DNA from: Eumeta japonica
Taxonomy: Eukaryota > Arthropoda > Insecta > Lepidoptera > Psychidae
Length of the DNA stretch: 64,000 bases
NCBI GenBank assembly: GCA_005406025.1
Contig: BGZK01000101.1
Span: forward strand, 434,001 to 498,000
Direction of reading: 5' to 3'
Within the stretch, counting starts at the first letter, position 1. The number at the start of each line of letters is the position of its first letter. The notes under the pieces are model-generated. The model was not told the DNA's origin, made no database searches, and saw only the letters and a list, made by a program, of their open reading frames with translations. A program made the translations under genes and the position numbers. Below are positions 25,013 to 39,800 of the stretch, piece after piece.

Positions 25013-25081
25013 TCACCTCAGGCAGCGGCACGTCCGTCTCAGCGCGCGTTTCGCCCCCGCGTAGTAGTGTATCACTTGCTC
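25013..25081 (-). CDS. K2P channel exon 10: short C-terminal tail and stop
   Basis: Residues 424-445 and TGA. The acceptor is a strong polypyrimidine TTTTTTTTCAG. The tail EQVIHYYAGAKRALRRTCRC begins in the required phase 0 and reads as a typical basic post-TM4 helix (NLMQ followed by EQV). The stop is TGA at 25013-25015. The bases around it read CTGAG|GTGACC, a possible splice donor, so a second isoform with a longer tail from more distal exons cannot be excluded. The CDS closes to an exact multiple of three with this exon. Confidence 0.82.
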   Translation of the reverse strand, partial: EQVIHYYAGAKRALRRTCRCLR

Positions 25082-27807
25082 CTGAAAAAAAACGACGAGG
25101 ACAAAAGCCCGTTTACACTAACGAAAGTACCGTCTTGCGAAGGCGGCGTGTTAAGAGATCGGCTTCGAGGGAAACCGCCCTATGAAATAAACCACCGTGT
25201 AGGTGTAATGAGCAATTTAAATTTTGTTTATAACTACTATCATTTATGAAAATCCTAATAAACCAACAAATTTGTAATTCATTTAACTTTCATTTATTAT
25301 ACAAAATATAAGCTACTATTTTTTATAAGTACCATTTCTCTTTGATAGAATATTTAATACATGAATATCTTTATTTTTTACTGTTATTAAAATATAATCC
25401 TACTTCATATATGCTCAAGTATTACATTAAAATTGCTATGACATTTCAGAAATGTTATTAAAATCTAGTGCGCCGATAAGCTATTAGAGTAATGTTATTT
25501 TTTTGTACGGCAATATTACTATTTCGAAAAGCATCTGTTTATTTTGCATAGAGAAACAATATTAAATTAACATCGAAAATTGAAACGGGCAGCAATTTCG
25601 TGAATGTAAACGCTCCCGGAATTCCTCCATTAATACGACGTTTGCATGCTAAACTCCACCTCGAATATCTTTCTTTATGTTAATCCCCTTTTTACCCGGG
25701 TATACTTAACGTAATTCCGCAAAGTGGTTTACTCGAGTATTAAACAAGGGCGTTTTTAACGTTTCGTGAATGCAGATCGCGTCGTTAAAGCGGAATTCCC
25801 CGTCGATTTAATAAAAATACAATACGTTCGCGAAACGATTTTAACAATACAAAGCACTCAGCGCTGGATAGACAGTTAATTTTTGAATCATAACCGGCTG
25901 GAATGGTGATCACGCCAGAAATGACCGATAAGTATTAAATTTGAGTCCAATTTAAGCACCCGCGTCTCGAAAAACACATTGGGCCAAAACTAGCGACCGT
26001 CGTCGACGATCCCCAACTCACGCTGGACCTAAATGACAACCTTAGAATCTTAGCCCTTAAATCTGAAGCAGAAATCGTGGGAAAGCGAAGTTCACGACAT
26101 TGAAAATTAACTTTCTATTTCGGACCTGATACCTTGGTTGTTTTTCTAATTTACTAAGTCCTTCATGTAACTTTCGCATCAAAAAAATTAAAAATATATT
26201 AAGAAAGCCGGCATATCCAAAAACATCTACCAATGCAGGTCTTTCGAATCTCCCGTCGCCCGCTAGACCGACGCGCCTGGTGACTATATCCGAGTACATT
26301 GCAACTAAAAAGTTTCAATAGATCACGCTTAAAATTTTTAGAATTGACCACTTAAAAACTGTAAAATAAGAAAACATATTTAAACTTAGAAAATGGACCT
26401 TTTTGCCAATCTTATTCCGTATACCACATTCGTTTGTCATAAGGTTTTACGACATGGCGGCAAAAAAAATATTTGTCGAACGTAAAAATTAACACAAGAA
26501 AAGTTTTCGTGCAGTGATTTTCTATGAATGTCGTTGAAATTTAAACCAACAATAAAGTTATAACAGACTTCGGTTCGCTATATAGGATGAAATTATATCC
26601 CTTTTCACTGTTTAAACTAGTTCAATGATTGCAAACGTGATTGTACTAATCTGACTGATGATTTGCGTGAGAGGCATCCTTCTATGGCGAAGATCGATGA
26701 CAACGTCAATGCTGTGAGGCTCATAATAGAGACTGACAAAAGAATGGCTGATCAGCAGATTTAGACAAGTTCAGGAATCAGTATCAGTGAAGAGCATAAA
26801 ATCCTTTATGAATGTTTAACGGTCAGGAAGTTTTGTATTCGATGGATACCTCATAATTTGACCGAAACTCAAAAATGCTGTCGTATTAGTTGGTGTCGTG
26901 AAATGATGCAAAGATCTGCTGGAGGTGACTTAAATATCACACACGACATAGTCGCAGATGACAAAAGCTGGATTTACTGTTGCCATCCCGAAAACATAAG
27001 ACAGTAAAAAAAAAATAGGTGCTGTACACTGATACACTAAGAATTGTTTGCTTCTTATTTTGGAATGAGTTTGGGAAAACGACCTCGCAGTAGAGATCTC
27101 CTTCATCAAGACAACACCTCAGCATAAACCGCTAGACAAATAATTAATAATTTGGGTACGTTACATATAGAAATACTGGCCCATCCTCCATACAGCCCTG
27201 ATCTTGCACCATGTAATTGTATTTCCTTAAATAAAAGAAAAACTTCGAGGCAAGTGGCCAACGGACGTCGAGGAAGCATTGGCTCCATGAGACAAGGCCG
27301 TCGAAATTACCTCTCGATTAGAGTGGGCAAAGAGTTTCTCTCAGTGGTTCCATCGAAAAGAGAGATGTGTTGGTATACGGATACTTTTTTGGAAAACAAT
27401 AATAATAAAAATAACTTGCTAGTTTGCTCAATTTTTGATTTTCTAAAAAGTTTTCAGTTTGACTCATACATCTAATTAAAAACTTTAAATAATTTAAATA
27501 CATATCCGTTATAGATTAATTCAGATGGTTGGTCTGCGTCTTTGAACATCTACAAATCCTAAATGTCGCTTAAATTAATTTAAATCCAAGACTTACAGCT
27601 AAGTCAAATGCAACAAATGCAATAGTGAGAATTCAAAACAGAAGGATTTTCAAATTCATGTTGAGATAATAAACGAGACTTTTTTTTATTTTAACAATTT
27701 CGCTGATTTATTCTTGATTGTATACCATTGTCATAACGATTTTTTTATTTCTATTTATTTTTATATCGATGAACTGTTATTTTGCCAAGGCGCACAATTC
27801 TGTTATG

Positions 27808-27867
<60 letters not shown>

Positions 27868-30800
27868 TATTGTATGATTTTCTTTATTCGAACATTGATA
27901 CGTTGTGTTTGTTATGTTATAACTGCATGTATATTGAATGAGGTCACCTGCATGAGGTTGAAGCACATGGCGACCAGCGCCATGCCCAGCATGAGGTACA
28001 GTGAGCACACGATGAACGAGGTCTCGATGGTGGGCGTGTACACTCTCTCTCCGGGGACGAAGTCGCCGAAACCGATACTGAGAAATTAAAAAAAAAACAT
28101 TTTAGGTATTTTGTTTTTAATATTTTCATTGATCAACAGGAAATTACCAAACTAGCATATCAAAAAAAAAAAATTACCGCCTACTCTACAAAAAATAGGT
28201 AAATTCTGGAAATTAAATAAAACTACTGTAAAACAGAATACATTCTACAAGCATTTTTGCATGAGACGTACTACAGCGTATGGATGTTCTAAATTAAATG
28301 ATTAATGAATAGATATTGCTTTAAGTGCAATAAACCTAAAATATAGTAACTGGTTACCGCACCTGCTAAGCGATATGAAACAGAAATACGCTCCGTCTAA
28401 CTGGTCCCACTTCTCCCACATCCCGAATATCATTGAGCCAAATATTACGTACCTGAAATTTTAAATACTGTTTAATACTAATCAGTACTTATATTATTGT
28501 AATACAATTCACATTCTGAAAGAAAATAGATTTCTCATTATAAGATCCATATTATACTATTAAAATAAAAATCAGTTGATGGCTGTTGTCAATCTCAATC
28601 TAATTAATCAATATTTTATTTAATGTTAAATGAAAATTGAATTAATTGATATTATTATATTGATTTTAAAATAATACAAAATTAGTTGTTGAAAAATGAA
28701 ATAAAGATAACACAAAATCAAACCTGTATGTAAGACAGAGCATTGATAAGGTATTTAATTGATTTTCCAAATGGTTTATGATTTCAAAAGTGGTTTCTCA
28801 TATAAAATTGTGCATGCCTTTTCTTTATAATTGTGCATCCACATAAATACTGTGTAATTAGGGGGGACCTACACTGTTTCAAAATATTTTTACTAATAAT
28901 TTTCTAAATCGGTTTAGTCATATCATGCGAAATATTTTCCTTTCACTATGATTGATATGTTATTGTATATATCAATCTATACTGTTCTTACGGCTTTGTT
29001 TGCGTGGTCACAGAATAAAATCTCTTGTCCTGTACATCTATTCCACTCCAATACTGCTTCCTATTTCGCTATTTCATTCTGATACTAATCACAGATTTTG
29101 GTCTGATTTCAATCTGTATTCCGTTCTCTTACTCTAAATTATGACCCCAGTTGTCCTAACGGTTTCGATTCGAATGCTACTTTTGGTTTCGATCTCGATA
29201 TAGATTCAAGTCCTTTTTCTGTCCCAATTCTAACCTTCAGTCCCACACTTGCTCCCTATTTTTAATTCAACCCTAATCCCAATCTAAGTACCAATCTCGA
29301 CTTTGATTTCTTTAGAGCCATAATAGTTGGGCTATATTTATTGGTTGACTAATTTTACGTGAAAGAAAAACAAACGGAAAACATTCAACTTACGTGTATA
29401 CCTACCAAAGTCCACAACACCTCTATATGTTTAAAAATTGAAGTTGATTGCAAACGGACAAAACTTCGTATTCGTACATAACCCATGTTTATGGAGCAAT
29501 TTAAAATTTTTCAATCAAATTTTGTCGAATAAAAAGATTTTATTCGACCTTTCTCTGTTTATGCATACAAAATTTTAAGTTCAGTGGGTTGGATAGCTTT
29601 CGCCTCAAAGACAACTGGCAAGGTATTAAAACTATGTAATAACGTAAACATATACCCATAGTAATGAAAAATAAACGAACAATAGCACATATTAAAACAT
29701 ACGTATAAACAATCACAAAAAATTTCATAGAGAGAAAACGGAAATACGCTTACCCCACCAGAATACTAACGCAGACGCTGATGGGGACCGTTATGGTTTG
29801 AGCATCGAAAGTCACGTATGTGAAATCGCTGGTAGCCGTCGTGCTGGACCCCTCGTCGCACCCGTACCCAGCTGGGAGACTCTGCCCCCTATTCAGCCTT
29901 CGATTGTGGGTCACGTAATCGTCACCACATCGAAGATCATTCTCCCCGTAAGGTCTGCGGTCCGACCTCCTTTCCGTATAAGCACGCTCGTGGTGAACGT
30001 ACTGTCTGGATTGCGGTTCCGATAGTGTTCTCAAGTAGTTCAACTTCCTGTGGTAATACATTTTTATATTGAGATTGAGCAACTACTTATTTATTTTTTT
30101 TATTACGGCGTTATCATCGACAAATTTATATTTAGAGCTTTTTTACAGGGGTCGTAGGGTAATCGTAAAGATCGTAAAATTTAACATTCGATTTCAACTC
30201 TACTATACGAATACGAGACGCCAGTCTGCGTACACGCGTCTTTGCTAGCGTTCCTGCTCTTTAGCTTCATTTGTCATGATGACTTTGATAAGTTCAAACG
30301 TTTATACTGACCATTTCAGAATTATAACTTTCACGGGTTCACACATATGTTCTGAGCTTATCATCATTACAAGAAACTGCCCTTCTTCTTAATATAAAAT
30401 TATTTGTTATATATCTTTTATCTTAAGTAGTGCTTACATTGCATTCGCTGCCATTATCTATTTAAAATAACTGCCTAAAAACTCTCTTCCAGGACTATGG
30501 AAAGACTTTAAAATATTTCCTATTGCTACAACTACTAAGTTAGTTCTTGTGGATTAATTAATACATGTTATAATAATAAAAGAACTTATTAGTCCTCTGA
30601 TTTTTTAACTGTCTGATCACGCCCTTTTTTTTTAATTATTAGTGAATATTTATAAATTTTTGTGTTGTATCACAAGCACGAATACGCAAGTTATAAACAA
30701 ACTAAAGTTGTACAAATTCTATGTTTTTGTTGTTACCTTATACGGATATATTACGACTTGTGTGTAAATACTCATAAGCTTAAAATGAATATTAAAAAAC

Positions 30801-33800
30801 ACATGCTTTCTTTAAAATATGATTTCTTATATAACTCTTAGACTATCGATTTGTAATAAAGCAAAAACAACAAATTCACACGATACCCTAAAAGTCATAT
30901 AAATGTCTTGTAAGCTTTTTCGTTTTAGTGTCACAAAAAATACTTAAAAACTTTTATTATATAAGCAGACTGTACGGTCACTCTATTTTCATGAGCTTTA
31001 AATTCATCCATACAAATCATAACTTAAAATAATGTAATCCATTCATTTCATCATTTTAGACGTCTCGAATCCATCAAACGCCTTCCCGACGTCATTTTCA
31101 AAACTCAAAGGAGGTGTACCTCGATCGCGAATGATTTTGAAAAGCGGAAGGGCCGTGACCGCTGAACGATTCCAGCACATTCCTAGAAGCCTCTCGCCCC
31201 AAAGCCTCGATGCTCTCGAGCTCGCTCAGCTCGCCGAGTTCTTCGGTTATCTGTAAATCAGCAGGCCGGTCTCTGAAACTTTTCCAATTACTTCCACTTT
31301 CAACAACCGAAACGGGGCTTAATCAAAATGTTATCTGTTAAACTTACAATATTTTAATTCACTTTAGATGTTAGGCGTTATTAAGGGGATTACCCGATAC
31401 TCTGAAATTAAATTTCTAAGATTGATTTTGTAGGCGGTTGTGTTTATAGACGCTATTTCACCTCTAGTAGGTATTTTATAACAAAGGCATGTTCTATCGT
31501 ACTGGCTAAAGATATCAGCGACTGCTTGAGAATTCTATGTTGGCTATCCTCATAATTCTTGGCATAGCCGTCCCATATTATTTTTATATGTACCTATTTA
31601 TTTCAATAAAGATTTAGTAGCTCAAGCGGAACTTTATAAAAACATAATTACCAAAACATGTAATTTTGATTAATTTGTTTTTATGACTATGTTGTATTTA
31701 CATAAATCTATAGATCTTTCTCAGGTAGGTAAGGTATATAAAAACCCATCACCTTAATGTAACAAATTAATCTTAAAATATACAGTATTGTTTATTACTT
31801 TGATATATTATTTTGATTTGTCAATTTTTGTTTAAATTAAAAATTTATCATATACAAAGAATTTAATTTTTTTAAACTTTTATGTCTTAATCTTGTTAAT
31901 AATGTATATAATAAGAGCTATTCAAACCAAAAAAAAAATTTTGAATTATTTAAAAGTTTTTTTAATACACAATGAAGACGAAGTTGGAGAAAATTTTGTT
32001 AATTAACAATTGTTTAACTTGTTATAAAATTAATTTTACGTTAAATTTCTTGAAGTAAATTTTTTGAAGTATTCAGAATACACTACAATTTATTAAAGTT
32101 TTTGAATTAATATTTAATATCTTAAGAAAATTAGTTAGTGTGAAATACTCGATTTTGACGTCGTGCGTTACTTTGAAGTGTTGCGCGGAGGCCCATTTTC
32201 AGGGTTAAATTAAAATTGGAAATAGTGAGGTAGAGTTCCAAAAGGCAAATTTTCTCTTCTTCAAGGATCTTGTTTTATAATTTCTTGAATATTAATAGTT
32301 TACAAGATATCGACGAAAAACAAAATACTTTTTTTTTGTCTTTAATTGTTTATTACTTTTTAACTATAATTTTTCATATGCAAATAAACGCTTTCGATAC
32401 ATTTTTTTAGACATTATTCCAGATTGAATGAGCTATCGCACGTTTTTTTAGTACCAGCACCTCTATTTTTCACTGTTTTTAACTTGTTACCTGAACCAGT
32501 ATTTGTTTTAGCTGTGGATTATGAAATTAGAAAAGAACTACCATTGACTTATTTTTCGTTCTTCTTGAGAGCAAACTGCCTTCTGGATAAATGATAAAGT
32601 GCAAATTCGCAAAAAATCATAACTTTAGCAAGTTTCATTTTATTAACTATGAAATAAATATATTTCGAATTTGAAATAGAATTTATTGTCTAAAAGTAGA
32701 CATTAAACTTTTTCAAAACCTATTCTCGTCTGTTAATTGTACGAAATAATCTTCTAAGCGTGTATTTAAATCCATGACAGCGATGTATCTGGCAACTCGA
32801 TGTTTAACTGCCAATTTTTCTTTTTTGTATTTCTGCTGACTATTTTGTTTAAAAAAAAATTAATGCTATATCAATTCATCTTTTTGGTTATCACCGTGAA
32901 CCAAAAAGAATTAGGTACAGTTTTGAATAATGGATTTTAATTGTGTTTACATTAAAAGAATATAAAGATTTTAATTGAACTTATATGCAACTTGTAACAA
33001 TTATAAAAGTTGCAGTCGATTAATGAAAACTTTATATAATACTATACTACGATTTGACACTCGAGAAATTCAATACACACATAAAGAAATCTAATACACG
33101 TAAAAAATAATTCAATATAATCAATTATAATTAACGGCTGCAGATTTTTTTTTACCACTTTTACCTTTTTAAATCCTTTGTATTTAATATAACCTTAAAA
33201 CATTACCTCGACCAATTATAAGATGAGGAAAGGTTAATGTCGGATTTTAGACTCTGTTTAAAGTGTGTCCCGCTCGAAAATATTGTCTAGTTGAACGAGT
33301 TTGATACTTAAACTATATCCTATATTTGATAACATACGCATTAGGGAAACGAACACGTTTTCGCTATTAATTTTCTGCTGTCAATCTCAATGGCGATACT
33401 TACTAACATAAAATTATTGTCTGCAAAGAGTATTTATTAATTTTAATTATTAGCAACATTAATATTAAAAGTGCTAGTCATAAAAGGAATAAATTTTGAT
33501 GCTTCACGTATGTCAGGCGACACATAACGGTTAATTGAAGATAATATTTAATTTCCTTCAAAACGATTATATCATTCGTATAAATATTGAATTTAATGGC
33601 GATTTAAAAAATTGCTCCGGTTGCTCCGACACTTCGCTAAATGAGTAGATTTATCGGTGGAGAAACAAATACAGAAAAAGCTGTATAAATATTACAACGC
33701 TGATTACAATAAATTATACTTTGAGTCCACATTCTCCACATTGTTTAGACTTATGTGTAGTTTTTGCTACCATTTAATCGAAATTTATGTTAAATTTAAT

Positions 33801-36800
33801 AAACAATTTCTTTTTTTATTATTTTGAAATACCATATAAATTACAATATGTACAAAGTAATTTTTTTCTTCCTAATAGCAATATTTACAAGATGAAACAC
33901 CTAAAATGATCAATAATCGTGGAATGAAACTATTAATACCTGAAATAACGAATGATTGTGGATTGTCTGATATACGTTGGAAGAAAAACAAAGATTGTCT
34001 GACTTTAATTAAATGTAACCTCAAATCTTGATATACATTTTTTTTTCAATAAATAACATATAAATACATACTACAATACAAAGATATATTATGTTCATAA
34101 ACAACAAGATTCACAATTTAGAACATAAGTCTTCAGAATTACATTTATATAAATATATATTTACTATAAGCTTTCGCCCGTGACTCAGCCCTTGCGGACT
34201 AAAAATGAATTCTTTCATCTTCTATATCGACTAATCACTATGTCAACCACGATCTCGATCGTAGTTCGAATGTCGATTCCAATTGAGGTCTCCATTTTGA
34301 CCATGATTTTGTTACCTACAACCAATCGGCAAAAATACAGAATTCTTTCAACGTTCCGGCGAGAGGAGACGCAAGAAAAAGCCAGTTACAAAATCAATAA
34401 CTTCAACAGCCTACAACCTGGCTGGCTATTTCCTTAACCCGTTAGTGAAATTTGTATTCAAATCCATTAGGCCGTTTTAACGTGACGCGCTTACAAATGA
34501 ACAGACAAATACAAAACTTCTAGAAAATGTTTCAACGTGTCCTGTTATCAATTCTAAAGGGTTACTAATTTATTATATGTACAAATTACAGCCCATAATC
34601 ACGTTTAAATCTAAAGTTTAATCACATAATTGTATTAAAGAACTAGCTGATGTCATTGGGCACTAATAGGAATTACGTATTAAATCGGCGCCTGACATAG
34701 TCAAAAACACTCCAATAAAATCTGATCTAATACGCCAAAAGGAGTATAATTTAATAATTACAACAAATATTATGACAAATATTACACAGATTGCTTCAGT
34801 GTGGATCTATAAATCCTCGTCGGAGATGATTACCTCCTGGGTACTGTTACAAACTGATACGAATAGGTGGCCTATACCCCGTATTCCAATACGATTTGTC
34901 AAGCAGTTTGAAGTTTACAAAAAAAAACGTTAATTACAAAAAGGATAAATAAATGAATAGATCTGTCATTTTTTTTATATCTAAGCAAATGTTTCGCATT
35001 TTATTTTAAAAATAGCACTAAACTAGAGCAACATAGTATATTTCCTTGGAGATCGTAAAAGGCTGCTAAAGACGGAGAGAAAATCAGCCAACCACCTGAT
35101 AGGTTTTGCAATAATCATGACATTTCTAAACCCCGTGAACCATAACTCAGCAATGTTCAAAGTGTCGCTGACAGGAGCGGACCGTTGACGGCGAATCGAA
35201 CTGAATAATTCGCAAAGGGATCTAAGGACAAACTTTTCGTTAGAAGTGCTAAGCATCAGCACACTTTGTACATAGAAACAGCACCAAAATTATTTGACAA
35301 TACATTATTTTATGACGGTGGTGCGAACAGCTCCACAGTTAAGGGCGTGACCTCCATACCAGTTGGTAGCGTATTCGCTCTTGACCACGGACAAATTAAC
35401 CTATGGGCTTTTAATTCGAGCCAAATCAAAACGCCAGCTGCGTGATTCGGACAACAGACTAATCCGTCGGTTCTGGACATTGTCCCCGACTCGCACTGGG
35501 CCAGCGCGGAGGGACTTAGTCCAAGCTCCTCAGGCTGCAACAAAAAGATTGTGGGAGGAGACACGCTTGCAGAAGGGAGGCGGTTTTAATCTGACACAAA
35601 GAAAACATATATTATTTTAATCATGATTTAGAATCACAATAGTTAACGGTCGACATATCTTCCCACTACGTTTCAGACTTAATGTGACAAAAATACCTTT
35701 GCAAAGTGCACCGTCGTTTACGACTTCCTTAATTACAAATTGCTTCGTCGATTCGTTGATTAGAAAACATCGTTAGTTTCATAATAGATGTCGCTGTGCC
35801 GACAATTACCAATTGAAAAGGAATAACCGAGGGCCAGTCTCGCCGATGTTACTGCATATTGAATATCGCTCGTAAATCGATAAATCATGAAACAATTGAA
35901 TGTCTATTTCTCTAGATCCATCCAATGGCATAGCACAGACCTGCGCCCGCAGCTTCGCGACGCGCCGGCGATGAAACCCCGGACAGCCGCGGCACAGGCA
36001 CACCAGCGCGTACAGCCATTTGAACCAACTGGCGAACAACTCCCCTGCACACAACAAATAGTATGAAAAAAAAAACTAAAGGCGATATAGTTATATGTTA
36101 TTTTACAAATAACGTAAAAGTAAAACTTAATCTCAATTTTTATTTATAAAAATATAGCATTAATGGAATGTAACGTATCGCTCGCTGTGGACGAAAATAT
36201 GTTGAAATGCACGCTTTTTCTACACAAATTACGTAGATCGTGCATTGAAACCGAGAAACTCGAAAACAGATATACTTGTATTCGTCCAACTTGTGAAGTG
36301 TCGTGATATAATGCTCATATCTTACAATGAGTAAGCTCTTACAAGAAAGTACGTGGTCACAGTCCAAACGTCGTTCAAACTGGTGTTGGTCACAAGTCTT
36401 TTACAAGAACTGTCCGATTTACTATGGGATAGAGACCCACTCATTTAAGATAGCGCACGTTCCGAAAATCAAAAACCATTTGGAAAATCAATAAAGCGTT
36501 ATCTCTCTTGTTAATATTTTATCCATTTCAATGTTCCATTCATTGATAATATATTTTAAATAAGAAACTGCATGATCTTCCAATAACAGCTCATAACTTT
36601 GACTTTCGTAAATATTGTTTCCTTGCGCTGTTTACGATAAATGTATTGTGAACTTTCAGTAATTTAATTATCGCCTACTCTCCAACATATGAATATTGAA
36701 CGCCGAAGTCGAGGCTGTTGCTCACAATTTACTAGGAACCAAGTTTTTCTTTGAATAGCGTCTGAGGTTAGGTTAGCGTGAACCGTTCCCTCGACGATTC

Positions 36801-39800
36801 ACAGCATTAATATTGCTCACTTGAACTGCTATATTATTTATATTCGTCTGTACTACTCCGAATTCAAGTCCACTAAAAATGGAGTAGATCGGACAGTTCT
36901 TGTTCTCATAAAACTATTGATCTACTCCGTATTTAAGCACCCAACTAATGTAAGGATGTCGCCTTCGAAAAAGAAAGTGATGCTGCTTTTCCAGAATTCC
37001 GTGCTGGATAGACTATGTTTTACACAGAGGTGTATCTGAGACGGAGACTTCGAAAACACAATTACTTAAATACTTTTTATTTTCCAATCAAAATAAAAGT
37101 TGTCCTTCACCACAACAACTACTTGTCAACAGTTTCATTAAAAACGCTAATTCGATTGCACGTATAAAATTTAAAAAAACGAAAGCGCCAATGATACAAC
37201 TATTTAAGGGAATTTAATAAAAATTCATACCGAAAAATTTTAAATGTAGCAACAGCGTTCAACATCTGATTTTCGATACTCTATGAAAAACATTTGCAAT
37301 ATTTGCAATTTACGTATTCAAATGCCTAGGTAACTCTATCATATAGTCACCGCGAATTTTTATGTCAAGAAAAGAGAAGATTACACTTCTATAATTCAAG
37401 AAATTGAAAGATGAATTATATTATTTCATAATTTTTGCTTGAACAATTCAAGAAACCCAGAAACGAGAGGCACGTATTTCGAGCAAACTAGTAACATCAC
37501 TGCCAAAATGAATATAATTATTACTATAGAATATTATTATTATAGAAAAATAATTATATTTTAATTATATATAAATTATAGTATATTATTATAGAAAAAT
37601 AATTTATATTAACTTTAATAATTTAAAGTTAATTTAATTTTTTTTAAATACGTAAATTTTATAGTCAAGTTGAGTTTAAGAGTAAAACTATAATTTAAAC
37701 AAGGTACGTGAAATAAGGCAATTTTACTTGGCTTTGTGTTTCCTAATATCAAACACTTCTAGCAGGTTTAAGCCAAACAGCTAGATTCTACAAAGTTCAA
37801 ACAAAAAGGTTATTTTTAATCGTATTAATTGCGGCTGACCAGAGATTATATTTTTACACAAAATTGCAAAAAAACAATTACAGGATACGCAAATCTGCAA
37901 GCACAATGCGGTGGTAGTATCACTTTGTACGTAATGAATGTGGCTAAAAGTTATTTTAAAAGTAACAAATATTCCAATTTATAACTAGAACCATTTTTTT
38001 TTTAAATGGGCGCAGGGGCAGTGCCAAGCCAGGATAATTTACTTGGAAGTGTAGACGTGGGTAACGAGCTAGGAAAATTTATTGGCAAACATATCGGCCC
38101 GATCGGAAATCGAACGAAACGCCTCTCGCGCCCGAAGGGATAAATCAAAAAATATTATGGTGATATAATAGAAATCCTTTCATATGGTGAAGGTATTTTA
38201 ATATCACAAAATAATATAACTTTACGACCTTTTATTATAAAACCTAGTTTATTTATCAAACGATTATACAAGAATTCGAATAAATACAGTGAATACATTT
38301 TGGAATATAACTTAGATCAAATACATAGTTATGGTTTGATTGAATTTTATGACATTTTCAGGTATTTCTTGTTTAGCGTTAAGGAGGGGCAAACAAGCAT
38401 ATGAGCCATCAGGGAATAGGTGATCACAGTCGCCCATAGACACTTGCGACTCCAGAGGAGTCACCGATGCATTGTCGGCCTTTTGGGTAAGAATAAGATA
38501 TTTATCGGAGGAGGGCGCGAGCCTATTGAGAGAGGAGGAAGCTGATAGGAAGGTTGTGAAATGATGGATGAAGAATGAGCCACCGAAACTCTCACTCACT
38601 GGTCAAAATGCAACAGCGAAAACTTTTCATTCACGCCTGTGTCGATGAACTTTTTTATACCATAGTTACTGAATTGCGACTGTTCCTTACCTATATAAGC
38701 ATATAGACAAAAATAAAATTTAATAGCAGAATCATGCCGAGTAAATCTGTACACAATAACGCGACGTCGACAGGTGCCCTTTCATAATTCACGTAAACAC
38801 ACTCAATCCTCACCTACATTGCTGAGATACAGCAGGAAGAGCGGCATGCCGAGGAGCGCGTACAGGATGGTCGTCAGCTTGCCCCAGCTGGTGCGCGGGG
38901 ACAAGTGGCCGTAACCTGCGCCACCGTAAAAACCATAAATTATGTTTGAAAACTACAAAATACATGGATACGGATCTATATTGACATGGATACGATAAAA
39001 ATATAACTCACATAACGTTCGGTTCACGCCCCGTATAGTGTATTGTGAATGTAAAACAGTTCTACAACTATTTAATTACTATAAATATTAATAATTATAT
39101 ACGTCTTTAATACATTTCAAAAAACATAGTAGAACTCACAAATAATCGCTTACTTCTCCCACTTTGCTCACACAATTATTTGCTTTATCCATAACCGCTG
39201 TCATACACACTTAAATACTGGTACAGGTTTTAAAAATCCAGCCCTTTTCGACGGCATCTCTCCGTCTCCAGTTCGATCTCCGATGCCAACATGAGGCAAC
39301 AACGATGTCTATGTTAGATGAAGCTGTTGAAATCCTCGGATACTCTTTCAGCCGGGTTTTCATTATAATTCTTCTTTCCACTCTATGGTTTTCCTTCTCA
39401 GATGATACATCCAGTTGTATTTTGTTCTTCGCACACACTAATATTTACAATTCATAATAATATATATCGTATTATTATTCATATTTATTATTTTAATTAC
39501 ACCATATATCTTTTTCGCTGGGTTTATTGCTTTGTTAACTTCTACAACTCGTTTGGATCGTCCCTGATGGCACCCTGAACTTTTTCTAGCTAAATATACA
39601 CGTCAGGGATGACAGAGTAGTCAGAATGTGATTTGGTGATTTTAGTAAAGGTCACTTTTTGGACAATCTTGAGAAGTGAGGCGTTTTCACTTAAAAAAAA
39701 TCGGGAAGAGTGTGCGGTTTTAAAAAAAATTGACTAGCGTGATGTAGTCTTTAGTCACGTACCTATCTTCTTATCGACTCGTGTTTGTTATCAATAAGAA

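Noticed and set aside
24923..25249. 108-codon plus-strand open frame
   Set aside because: It is the antisense shadow of the K2P terminal exon and its 3' UTR, with low-complexity translation.
27718..28089. 123-codon plus-strand open frame
   Set aside because: It is antisense to K2P exon 9 and runs through the (TA)n microsatellite, giving Tyr-Ile repeats. The minus strand carries the real coding sequence.
29798..30025. 75-codon plus-strand frame
   Set aside because: It is antisense to K2P exon 7.
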